Assembly (NCBI GenBank): GCA_000611775.1
Contig: KK106981.1
Location: forward strand, 9,448,497 to 9,512,496
Direction: 5' to 3'
Length of the DNA: 64,000 bases
From: Umbilicaria muhlenbergii
Taxonomy: Eukaryota > Ascomycota > Lecanoromycetes > Umbilicariales > Umbilicariaceae
The position numbers were made by a program, and so were the translations under genes. Positions 22,800 to 34,050 of this stretch are shown here, one piece after another (position 1 is the stretch's first letter; each line of letters opens with the position of its first letter). The notes under the pieces were generated by a model. The model was given only the letters and a program-made list of their open reading frames with translations, had not been told where the DNA came from and did not search any database.

Positions 22800-23575
22800 T
22801 ATGCCGACACAGCGCATACAGTACGAAACCGATTCGCAAAGGTACGCTACATCTCTGCATAGACGAGATGGATACCGGCGCAAGCACGAGTCCCATTGCC
22901 GAATAGGATCATCAGTAGCGATGCAGGTACTGAAGAGCCACCATTGCCTAGAGTCTACCTTGACCCACGTTTCAACCAGCGCTTTGGATTAACTGTACAC
23001 GGGCTTAGGAAGATCTCCAGTTCGTTGTGCATGAGCACACTCGTCATCGACACAAGAGTGCCCCGCAATATTGTCTAGGCATTGGACTGCAAAGCGCGGT
23101 CTGGAGGCCCCGCGTTGAAGCCGGCGCGAGGCGCCATTCTCCCGTTGGAGTAGACTCAGAGATCGCGGCGGAGAGGTAGGGTAGCCACTCCAGCTCCCGG
23201 GGCGGAGTAGCGACAGCGGGGTCTGGAATGGCTTGCCTCGGCTCGGTTGTGAGGTTCTTGAGTATGGAGGCTTCAGCGAGGAGGTGATGGGTGCTCACTC
23301 TAAGCACGTTGGGTGTTGTGATCGTCCCGGCATTTACAACGACGGCTTGCGCTTCGCCATAGAGTGCTACATTCGTGAGGTGGGATGGAGGCGTGTCGCT
23401 GCTTAGAAGAGCGTGAAGAATGGTGTTTCCGAGACGTCGATTTGACAGCCCATCAAGCCTATGTCTAAAATAAGTGGCAGTCTCCATTAGGGCGCCTTTG
23501 GATATTACAATAGGGAAAGCGATATATCTAAATCGTTGGACGTTATGGCTATCCATGGCCTTTATCATCTCCGCA
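22800..23575 (-). pseudogene. Cytochrome P450 relic, C-terminal half
   Basis: On the minus strand the frame 23568-23044 keeps P450 features: TILHALLSSDTPPS, an I-helix-like VVVNAGTITTPNVL and LEWLPYLSAAISE. The normal ExxR helix does not follow intact. In other frames downstream come TSVLMHNELEIF and the haem loop LFGNGTRACAGIHLVYA, which still has its cysteine, and then a stop after VYAEM. The N-terminal half is missing. The gene needs at least two frame changes to be read and carries stops, so it is dead. It resembles fungal secondary-metabolism P450s. Confidence 0.75.
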
Positions 23576-26500
23576 TTGATTGGTTCTCAAAGTTTGTTAT
23601 GATTGTTGAGTGGTTGAAGGGACCCTCAGCTGAGGACTGTCACTTATTTTGTGCAAACGCCTTGCGTTTGATCTGTGTTATGATCACCGGTTTACGCTGA
23701 CATGTCCTAAATGGGGAATGATCTAGGCCAGCTTGCTTTATTCATGGAAGGGAATCCTTAGCGACGACAGGCACTTCGTCTGGTAATCAAGACTCCCAAT
23801 CCTGGAGCATTTCTTCACAGGACTCGAGCGATTCCACTTGGCCCGAGACTGCTTGGCCGTGCGCGTTGGATTTTCTCAATGAATCGCCTCATTATCTTCG
23901 AGAAATTGCTGAGATTCAAAACATATAAAAGCTCAACTTTCTCTTGGACAACAAATGCTTGACGGCCAGGATGCAGTATCTCTTCGAAAACAGCCTCCTC
24001 AAGCGGCTCCACATCGCAATCCTTAGACGCATATGCACCAATTTGCCCAGCGCTGCAGCAGCTTGTTTGTCTTCAGTAAAGAGCGAGCACCATTCCCTCT
24101 TTCACAAACACTGGGTTCTTATGCTCATGTGCGAAGGACGGAGCGAGCGATGCATTCCGGGAGTTAAAGCAAGCTAGTCATAATTCCAAGCCAGTGCCAC
24201 GTATCTATCTGGTCTGTCGAACTATATCATCGGAAATTCATGAGGAATAGTGAGTGCACGATTGCCAACTTGTCTGGCTCATGGTCTGCATCATATATGA
24301 CTGCTTTTCTCTTGGAACGCGTCATGCGCGCTTCTCGCCTTGATTTAAAGGAGGAAATCTGGAGCCGGAAGACCTCGCAGTGGCCCGCGGCCATGAAAAG
24401 GACTGCTCGCACAAGGAGATACAAAAGAACGTTGGGTAAGATTACGGTACCTTGAAGCAAATTCCTGGCGGTCTAGGGTAGGATAACGAGGATGCACGTA
24501 CATGAAGCGAACATGAAGCTACTCTTGGCAAACCTCAGGCACCAGCAAGGTGGTAGCTCCCTGCTGATCAAGCAGTGCCGGTGTCGAATCATCTTCATCT
24601 CTACGTTCTTCTGTTGACTCCTGCTTGATGTCAATGGCAAGTGGTAAAGGAGCTTATTTGCTGGTTGACGGGATTTGGGGTTGGCCTGCTGCGCCAAATG
24701 AGGGACCCGAATGTCATGCCCAGATAGACAACCGGTCGCGCTGGCCTCAAGATTCCGCCGCTTGCTCTGGCTCTAAGTCCTCCTTATTGAGTTTTCACTG
24801 TCGCCTGCTTAGTGGCTTGGCATCCCCCCTCTATATATTCGCACCACTTTTCGTAGCAATCGAACTCTAGTCAATCCGTTGAATAAATTCAACAGTCCTT
24901 ACGCATTTAGACACACAGAGTTTCTAGCCCTTGGTTACAACTGCGATTAACCTCCAGTGCCAAGCTTTATTGACCAGCATTGTATCAATCACTCCCCAAT
25001 AGTATTAAGTCTAAAGAAGCGTTCTTGAACGAAAAAGGCTTGATGACATCTGTTGGCGTCGTTAGGGCTAGCTTTTGAGCGGGCGTAGGTGCAACCCTTT
25101 CCGTTCGGCCTCGTCTTGGCTCAATCAGGCGGCATTCAAGATTCTCTCCTTCACATTTAGAACTTAGGAGTGTTACTCTCGGACAAAACCCTTCCCCTGG
25201 AGGACATTACCGATAAGTTTGAAGACGAGGTCATCGTACGCTTCGCCGATGCGACGCAGAAGCAGCGCTCGAGTCTTATAGCGGCAATGGTGGCTGAGGA
25301 CGAGGAGAAGAAATGCAGTGCAAACAACCTAGAGAAATCTCCCAAAAGTACCTCTGTGCATGTCTAAACAGGGCAATCATGAGGTTACATGACGCCTACA
25401 GAGATATGTTATTCTGCGATTATCTATGAAGGAGGTGGCAGAATGGCTGTTCTCGCTAGTGATATTGCAATTGTCTTATTATACCAGTGTCTCTAAAAGA
25501 TTTTTTATTTAATACATATAACGTGGTATGCTTGCCCAAAAAGGAAGCTTGCGATAACACCGAATATGCCGCTTATATAGCAGATGAACAAGCCAGATAC
25601 GTGCTTGCCTTTCGGGGTGTAATCATTCAATGTGGGTAAGCGATAAAAAGCAGAAACGTTGAGAGAACGGGGCGGCTATACCTTGTGTAACCCTCTCATA
25701 CCGCTCATGCACAACTTCCTGGAGGATTCTCTCGTTCACCGCAGTGCATATCCGCAGCTCAAAGGTCGTTCAAAGGGGAGAGTGGGGTTCTGGTATGCAT
25801 GTCAGCTTGCGATCAGTGACTGTTGTGTGAAACCCCTCTTCTTGTTCTCATGAGCTTGAAAGCTACAAGGAGCTTTCATCACACTTCCAAAATTGGAAAG
25901 CACTAAATGTCCTCTACAATATTTCCACAGCGGCAAGGTAGGAGTTTGAATCACATACAACTACAAACATCTATTCATAAATGTGATCTAGCTTTGCACA
26001 GCTCAACCAGCCATGGAAGATTGCTGAACACGACTCACTTGCAAATATTCTTCTTTTTGATGTGGTTCGATGCGTTTGGGTCTGATTATTTCTGACCTCC
26101 ACGAGAGCGTCAAATCAAACGCTACTGCAGATGGCGGGCCGAGAGCTTAGATGGAACAGCCAGACCCCTTCTTGGCAAGGCGTGCCTATAATTCTCTTTT
26201 TTTCGCCATCTTTCAAGTCCAAGAGATCAGGTGCTCTCTCTTCAGTCTACCAACCGACACGCGCAGTCCCTCCACGATGCAATTTCCTTCGCGAGGCAAG
26301 TTCGAGCCTGGGATTAGTTCCTGTTGGAAGGTACCCCTCGATCCCCGAACATCAAGCTATCCAGTAAGCTTGGACTGGCCCCATGGGGTTGAAAGCGTCT
26401 CGGGGCGAGTCGATTATTCTAAGTCCAGTGCAAAGGTTAAGACCGACTGGCTGGATCGAATTGGACTACTACTAACCCTGCCGAAGAAGCCAGAAGTCAT

Positions 26501-26867
26501 CCTTCCCGGCCAAGTCGAAAAGGATTTTTGATCAATAGAGCCTTATTCCTGGATCGCTCGACTCTGTGCGGGGTACTTGAACCTGATATCATGCATAAGC
26601 CATGCAGAGGAGCCGGCAACCCAAATATTGGGGCCAAGGGGCCAACGGCTGTAACGACGCCGCTAAGGCCGGGCTAAGCCAGCGCGGGACGGCATTGATC
26701 GGTGTTGAGTCGTGCCATAACAAAACCGCCATCATATTCCCGAGGCTTGGTTACCGACGAACCAGAATGTGTGAGAAGAGTGCGTTCTATAAGATGGCTG
26801 ATGAATTCATGGGCCCCTACGACTGTGGCTAAGCTTGCTGTCTGACACTACGCCCAGGAGCGACATA
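23576..26867. other. 3.3 kb gene-poor stretch
   Basis: No gene is supported. On the minus strand around 25510-25640 one frame reads like a membrane-protein end (GKHVSGLFICYISGIFGVIASF), possibly the tail of a decayed transporter, but no start or upstream domain is found. A 65-codon frame at 25170-25367 (plus strand) has no recognised relatives. The last 250 bp are the promoter of the Ayg1-like gene. Confidence 0.4.
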
Positions 26868-28568
26868 ATGGCTGAGATAGATACGAACCCCCAGGCGAAG
26901 CCTCCTAACGGAAGCCTAAATGGAAATGGTGTAATTAACAGCAGACCCAAAAACGACCTAGAACTCTTCAAGAAGACTCCAGCGAAATGGACAATGGGCG
27001 ACAGCTTCACTACCCGGGCCAAGCATCATGAGTCCATCAAGGCGTTGTGGGAAACAAAGTGGAAGCCCATTGTAAGCATTATCATCTTTGCTTTCGTTCC
27101 ATATATATCAATGTAGTTCTCACGAAGAGTATAGTGCCAAAGGGGTGTCTATCCTTTCCACGACAGCAAGTTTGAAGACTTCGAGAGGGTCTTCGACTTT
27201 CTCATCAAGGTAAGTAGATGCTCGCAGTTTACCAGTCAAGACCTTCCGAGAACTGAACAAAGCACTAGAATAACATCAATGACGGCTACGGCGACGCCTA
27301 CACCAAAGCTTTCTTCCCCGTGTGCGATGACCTTCTCAATCAAGCTGCATCATATGCAGCTTCTGGAGATACAGAACGTGCATCTGATATCTACCTCCGT
27401 GTAGCCTGTCTCTACCGCATCTCACGCTTCCCCATCATGAACTCGGCCGTGAGATGGAAAGCCTGGGAGGCGCAAAAGGAGACGTACAAGAAGGCAGCAA
27501 GAACATGGGCCGAGCCCGTTCACGAAGAGTTTATCCCGCACAAAGCTGCTGCCGGCGCGGATGGTCCTACAATACCGTTATACTACCGCATTCCCAATGG
27601 CACGACCAAGGAAAACCCGTGTCCAACAATCCTTCTCATTACGGGTCTGGACGGGTACAGGCCCGACAACACGCAGCGGAGTTCCGAGTTCCTAAAAAGG
27701 GGCTGGGGATGTGTCATTGCAGAGATACCCGGAACGGCAGACTGTCCAGCGGACCCCAAAGATCCCAAGAGCCCAGATCGATTATGGGATAGCGTGCTCG
27801 AGTGGATGGCTAACAAAAAGATCTTCAGCATGCCAAATATCGTGGTCTGGGGTCTAAGCACCGGTGGCTACTACGCCGTGAGGATTGCTCATACGCATAA
27901 GAGCTGGTTGAAGGGGTCCGTGGCGCAGGGGGCGGGGGTGCATCATTGTTTCGACCGGCAGTGGCTGGATAAGGCGGACGATCATGAGTATCCTTTTGCG
28001 TAAGTAACTTTGTGGAGCTCCTCATACCAAGAACTGGAAAAGCATCTGGGAGGGTAATTAACGCTGCCTTATAGTATTTGCCGCGCCATGGCTCAGAAGT
28101 TCGGCTACGACAACGTCGAAGACTTCAAGGAACACTCACAGAAAACGTTCTCACTCGCGGAGACAGGGGTTTTGGAACAAGAATCCACTCGGCTCTTACT
28201 GGTAAACGTAAGTCACTGTCTTATCCGAAGAAACAACTCTCTTCCTTGTCCTTTGTTCATCGAGCCAAACTTTCGTCAACTGACGGCCCAATGTGGAAAT
28301 AGGGAACGCACGATGGTCTCATGCCTATCGAGGACTCGATGCTTCTTTTCACATATACCAACCCAAAGGAAGCGAGGTAAGCCAGTTCTGACAGACTGCC
28401 TTCAAAACCCTGTCTCCTCTTCCCTTATACACTTGTATCTGCGGTGCCAAGCTCGGTACTGCTAACACTATCTGAATCGATAGATTCATTTCCAACTGCG
28501 AGCACATGGGCTACCCCGCCGCCAACGAAAGTGTTTACACCTGGTTGGAAAGTATAATGGCATCATAA
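26868..28568 (+). CDS. Ayg1-like alpha/beta hydrolase
   Basis: A six-exon gene of 433 residues: 26868-27071, 27135-27209, 27269-27999, 28075-28207, 28303-28376 and 28484-28568, all in phase. It matches the Ayg1 family along its length: VYPFHDSKFEDF, ITGLDGYRPDNTQR, EIPGTADCPADP and SPDRLWDSVLEWM. The catalytic triad is visible as the nucleophile Ser in GLSTGGYYA, Asp in GTHDGLMP and His in CEHMGYP. Aspergillus Ayg1 shortens a heptaketide naphthopyrone for DHN-melanin; other members hydrolyse polyketide or related acyl products. No polyketide synthase or melanin gene is in this window, so the substrate is open. The N-terminal 40 residues are Asn/Pro-rich and not conserved. Confidence 0.93.
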
Positions 28569-29037
28569 CACCATACCCTGAGTTGTAGATATCCGAGCAG
28601 CGAATCGGTTTCATTTTGTCCCACACGAAACAATAGAAGCAATGAAAATCAGCGTTTCCCGGGAAAACATCATGGGTCCTCATTGTATAAGAACGCGGTC
28701 CTGCCACATGCTAGAATTGATTTCGCAAAACAGGATTTGTAGTACTAAGAGCGCGCCAATAGTAATGTGCCTGGCGAATCCTACTGGATCGTGCCTCGCA
28801 GGTGACACGAAGCAAGTCAACGGATGGAAAACAAACGCCCATAGCGTAGAACATCTAGAGGTAAGGCGTTGAGATTGTTACAGAGGATCGTGATCCCCGT
28901 TCCACCCCGTGCCGCTTACGGGTCGGCCCATGATTAGCCCCCAACGCTTTACAGAGGAACAACTCCAGAAACTACAATGGAATCCACGACGCATCTATTA
29001 CTACATAGCGGGCCACGTCAGCAAAAGGAACCATTAC
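28569..29037. other. Intergenic
   Basis: 3' flank of the Ayg1-like gene up to the MITE. The left flanking copy of ccattac is at 29031-29037. No gene. Confidence 0.5.
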
Positions 29038-29405
29038 TGTTTAAAACAGTGTTCCTAATAGCCTAGCCTAGCCTAGACCGAGCCTCGGTCTAGGCTAGGC
29101 TAGCCCGTGAAGAGCTCGGTCTAGGCTAGGCTAGCCCGTCTAACAGTCTAGTTAGACCAGCAGGGGGTATAAGGCTAGGTCTGATAGAGAAGGTTAAACT
29201 AAATATCTGCCTACATAGACTAAGTGAAGCGACATTTCAGCCTTACACCTCAGCCTCATGAGGCACTCTGAGAATCTGTCAGGGCTAGCTAGACCGGCTA
29301 GACCACTGGCAATTCAGTCTAGCCCGCTGACAGGAGCCGTCTAGGCTGGTCTAACTAGCCGGGCTAGCCCACAGGCTAGCCCGGTCTAGGCTATTAGGAA
29401 CACTG
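29038..29405. mobile_element. CTAG-rich MITE, hAT-like
   Basis: A 368-bp non-coding element. A perfect terminal inverted repeat of about 20 bp (cagtgttcctaatagcctag, 29047-29066 and its complement at 29386-29405) bounds it, and ccattac occurs directly on both sides (29031-29037 and 29406-29412). The CAGTG ends and a 7-8 bp duplication are hAT-like. The interior is full of short palindromes built from GCCTAG, GGTCTAGGC and GGCTAG, so the single strand should fold extensively. The left end carries nine extra bases that pair with the start of the repeat. Confidence 0.75.
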
Positions 29406-29412
29406 CCATTAC

Positions 29413-31009
29413 ACCATTCGAACGCAGTTCTGATGGCCTACACACACCAAGAACCAACCCCACCGAACCAAACAACAGGGATAATGGCGCACTGCCTGCA
29501 TTCCCGTCAAGCCTGACTCGTCTGTTTCCCCGATGTAGGCAGAACATTTAATTGTTCCTAAGGATGACTTTTTGTCGAGTAGCTCGCCCGTGTGGTGTAG
29601 TGGCAGAAAGCACCACCTTAGTCCAGGCCAGCACCGACTACGGGGACCCCCCACTTCATCTCCACCCCTCAGACATCCCCTGCGCCCAATAAACCCCCCC
29701 CCGTCACCTTCCCCGCCGGCAAAGCTTGTCTCGTCCTAGTGGGATCAATATATTTGACCCCATGTACTACACTCCAGCCAGTCGTACCACACAACGTCCG
29801 AACACCCCCTATACGCATCCCAACACCTTCCAAACACGCCCCCAAAAAAAAAACCCACACACAGCCACTCACCTCCATTATCAACACCCCCATCCCCCTG
29901 ATCTTGTGTCATACCAACAAGAGACAGACTCATTAATATTACCACCCGCTCCCTGATCCTCTCCTTCGCTTCAACGGCAACATAATCAGACACCCAAATC
30001 TAGTACGCGAGAAACCCCTATTTGATATCGTGGCACCCCCCGCATCTCGCAAGCAGTGTCCAAAAGAACATCAGCCCTTCTAAACGGCCCAAAGCTTCCC
30101 ACTCCAGGTCCAGTAGCGGATCTATCTGTGAGCATCAACCGCTCCCCGAGCCGTCCGACCGTCCATTCCCCCATCCCTGCGAGCCGATTCCCACGTCGAA
30201 TCCAGGACACCAAGCCCCCAAATTCGGTCAAATATCCAGCAGGGTCGACTCAGGGAATGGCTCCTCCACAATCAGTAGCAAGCCATATGCAAACGAGAGC
30301 CACTTCTCTTGCCGGGGTTGTGTAAACCGGCTCGTCAGGCGCGCGACGTGTACGCATTGGAAAAGGCGAGCGCGAGCACGAGCACGAGCACGAGGCCTCC
30401 CCGCGATTTTGCCGACTGCGGGGAAGGCCTAAGGAACCCTGGAGCATCCTCATTGAGATCTGAAACAACGAGAATATCGACGTGCTATGGTTCGTCCTCG
30501 GGGGCTAACAAGCGGAACGAGCATTTGTGGCGGGTTCTCGCACCACGACACCCCTATTGCATACATTGACACCCCCCGCGTATATACATCGAACTCCAAT
30601 CATCGTACCGCATGCTGCGCTGACCCCTAAGCTGAGCCTCCAGTATAGACAGCCTCAGTAACCTGTTATCACAGATTTATCCACAGAATCCAGCGTTGTG
30701 CGTGGGTGGAGTGAGCGCGAAAGCATTCAGGCTTTAAATGTTGACTTTAGTTGAGGATTTAGGTAGGCCTTTAACCGAGTGTCTTGTGTTTTAGGGATTG
30801 GGGGTGTCCGTTTATGAAATAAGGGTGTCGTTCTACGAGAACCCGATCAAAAATGCCGGCTTCGAACAGAAGAAGCTTTTCCGCTGCGAATACTCAACAA
30901 AGCCAAGAATTCCATAGCGACTGGTTGTACTTAGTAACTACAGTTGAGCCAAGGATTGATAAGTTGAGCACACATTTACGGACTTTCCATCTCAAATGCT
31001 TGACGGTTT
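29413..31009. other. Intergenic
   Basis: About 1.6 kb with C-rich stretches, an A/C-rich run near 29820-29870 and a gagcac tandem near 30370-30390. No gene is supported on either strand. Confidence 0.5.
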
Positions 31010-32510
31010 TCAAACTCGCCAGTGCTCCCTTTCCCCCGGGCCCAGCTGGGAACTCGGAGGACTATCGGCATTCCGCATGACAGTTGCATGCGAGTCCAGC
31101 GCACTCCAACCAGACTGCAGCTTCTCAATTCCCATTCGGAACATCTTTCCAAACCGGATGTCTTCGCGTACCGGCTCCTTGAGGGCTGGAGTACCAGAGT
31201 CACTACGCTCGGAGCGACTAGAGATAGCATCTCGAGGGGTGGAATCGCTTTGGCGAGTTCGTCGAGTAAGTCGAGACAATATTCGAGTGAGGGATGGGAA
31301 GTGTGGTAGCTTCAAGTTGAGTTGCCTGAAAACGGATGGTAGAGATGGCATGCAGCTGCACATGATTCCCACATTGATTTCGACCGCTCTGAAGTTGGTG
31401 AGCTGATTTCACACTTCAGTATTTCGTACAAGAGGTACTTACGAAGTAATATAATTTGGGATCAGAATCCATGATGTATCAGTTGAACGCAATGCCATGA
31501 CCCTATAGTATAAACCTAGGATAGTAGTGACACAGCCGCTGTTTGGTTCAGATAGGCCTCTTAATAGCTAATGGCAGAAAAGCGGAAATGACTTACAGGA
31601 AACCCGTCATGAAAATCGCGGTTACACCAATTTTCTTCTGAAACGAGAGTTGTAGCTTCCAGATTACGGGCACAGGCGTGAGAAGGAGATAGAAGTCGCT
31701 GATAATATTGGCGACACCTTGAGCGATGCCTAGTCTGATCGCATCCCCCGCACAGCTGGGGGCAGCGAAACTCATCAGGAAGCTCTGTCCTCGCCGAGGG
31801 TAACAGAACACAAATTCGAGCACAAAACTTGTTGTGTACAATACTAAGTGAAACGCTATACCTATAAAGATCAAAATTCTGATATGCCGAAATACTGCGA
31901 AAATGCGAAGGTAGAGTAGGGACAGGGACAGTTTGACAAGAAGCATGACGGGTGGGTAAACGAGCTGGCCAGCAAGAATTTTCTATTTATTATGCTAGTC
32001 AGATACATTCCTGCGACTGGAGAAATGAGCTGGTAGCGTTACCTGGAAAGCTGATGGCTTGAATGAACTCAAAAGCAGATCCCACATGTGCGGACCAACA
32101 CCATCTGTAGCCGCTGCAGAAAATGAGCAGCGAGGACGCTCAGGAGGAGCTAAGAGACTCACAAAGAAGGATAGCACAGGTGTAGCCTATTGATCCAACC
32201 TGTGAAGCCATTAGTGGCAAATCAAGATTACTGGCATCCTTTTCTAATTTACCATCGCAAAGAGGCACGTATCTAATAGGGTTAGCTAGAACTTCATTCC
32301 TGATGAAGATAACTTACAGTCATCATATCCAAAAGAACGTGTAATTCTGAGCCTTGCGTACACTCGCACAGCGAAGAGAATGAAGGTAACCACCAAGCTC
32401 GCGGTACATACAGCCACAGCTACATTGCTTCGAGATGGAGGGTGTGTGAAATCAGGAGTGACGCCCGGCGGAGGAGCTGCAACAGGGATGGGAAGATTGA
32501 GATAGTCCAT
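31010..32510 (-). CDS. Fungal rhodopsin-like integral membrane protein
   Basis: A seven-exon gene of 381 residues: 32510-32318, 32272-32253, 32199-32163, 32113-32043, 31982-31597, 31502-31443 and 31388-31010. Every join keeps phase; exon 2 is only 20 nt. The start MDYLNLPIP was chosen as the first ATG in the frame. About seven hydrophobic helices are readable, with family hallmarks RSFGYDDYTCLFAM, GVGPHMWDL, LLYLRIF, a long membrane segment with LEFVFCYPRRG, DFYLLLTPVPVIWKLQL and AVEINVGIMCSCMPSL. This is the fungal rhodopsin-domain family (PTH11-like, PF20684 type). The C-terminal 80 residues are a Ser/Arg-rich cytoplasmic tail. Most members are orphan receptors or membrane proteins of unknown function. 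Confidence 0.88.
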
Positions 32511-34050
32511 GAGATGACTCTGTAGATCGGTATCGCGACAGATGTTGCCCCAAAGATGAAAACAGAACGAAACGGCGGCGAGTGCTTCAAATAGAATCAA
32601 GATAGTGGAGTAATGTTTGGTGACCGATGTCAAAAACTCTGCACATATCAAGGGACTCGTGCTTGTCTAAAGCAAGGCCAAACAAGGAGGGCAACACGGC
32701 ATTATATCTAAGGTCAGAAAGCACAAACTCTTGAGTGTGGCATAGCACAAATTTAGCGGCATTTTTGTTTCAAAAATGGGCATGGGTAAGATAACATGTA
32801 ACTGGCCAAATCATCATTCACACTTGGGAGGTGTGATATTGACTGTGCCATTTCAACCACCCCACCGTGCCCGTCAAGGAGAAATACCGTTACAGCGAGC
32901 TGAAGATTGGCTTAAACAATTGGCTAACGGTCTTGCAGCGGAAACGTGGCTCTCGCTGTGCCTCGAGACAAACCTTATCGAGCAGACTCCATCAGTAAAG
33001 CCATACAAGTAAGAAATGTGCCTTTCCGCAAGCTGAAAATAGATTTAGGATAATAATGAGTTCATCATGCTTCGCGGGGAAAGTGTGGCGACTGACATGG
33101 CCCTTCCATTGAAAGGCTGAGAAGGAAGCCAAAATGAGGGATGAAGGTTGACCGAGGAAGATCGAAGAGATGCTGCTGCCGATGGGACCAAAGCAATGTC
33201 AACGCAAATTGGAAGTCGAGGACGAAATGGTAGGACACGGTCCAAGCGTGACGGCAGCTAGCGAGGTACGTGGGGAACGCGGGGGGCACTCAGCCACCAC
33301 GCGGCAGCATCAATTCGCCGAGAGAGCCCCAGAACAAGCGGCGCATTGGCGAGCCTTATCTTTGCATCCTTACGGACGACCAGTAAAGGTGCGACACGTT
33401 ATTCGAATTGTAGATCAATGATATTTACGGAGCCGTTAAGTGATGGCCTGCGCCTTGATACTGCATCCGTCACATGCAGTTGGGTTGCAGCGGGTTTGCA
33501 CAAGTCGGGGCAGAAATAGAGCAGATGCGGGAATTTCTCCGGCAGTGAGGCGGGGGCGGCGGCGACAGCGAGGCAGCTGCCATGAGGTGGTTGAGGGTGA
33601 AGGGTGATGGTGTGAGCAGCAGGTTTCATGCGTGTGGCACATACATGCAGTCACACATGCAGCACCGAGGCGCGAGTCATCACTTATGATGTCTGTACGT
33701 CTGTAGATCTACTTGATTTATTCTGAGGGCTTCTTATTTCCGTACTCTAGATGAGAAACGATTTCTACAGGCTTCCGGGCTACATGAGATTGGGGTAGTA
33801 CATAACCCTTCCCGCCCCCCCAGCACCCAATGAGGTCCATACGACCTACAGTACACCGACAGCTGAAGAGGTCAACACAAAGACGCGAAACTTCACTCCC
33901 GAAGGCACAGCCCCAATTTCAGGGCTTTCGTTTTCGTCCCCTAACTCTTCGTTCATCTCGACTAGATACGCTCCAGCAAGCCGATGCCAAACCTCAGATG
34001 TTAAAAGCTTCTTGTCCCATCACGTAGCAGCCTATGAACTCGAGTCAGCT
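32511..34050. other. Intergenic between divergent genes
   Basis: About 1.5 kb separating the minus-strand rhodopsin-like gene from the plus-strand P450. It should hold both promoters. No gene is supported inside. Confidence 0.5.

Noticed and set aside
25157-25367. 65-codon frame with DKFEDEVIVRFADATQ
   Set aside because: No ATG-supported extension, no known family and no splice partner found, so it is left as intergenic.
29588-29650. A tRNA-like stretch containing gtgtggtgtagtggcagaaagc
   Set aside because: The A-box-like part is present, but there is no T-arm (GGTTCRANNCC) and no convincing cloverleaf or acceptor stem.
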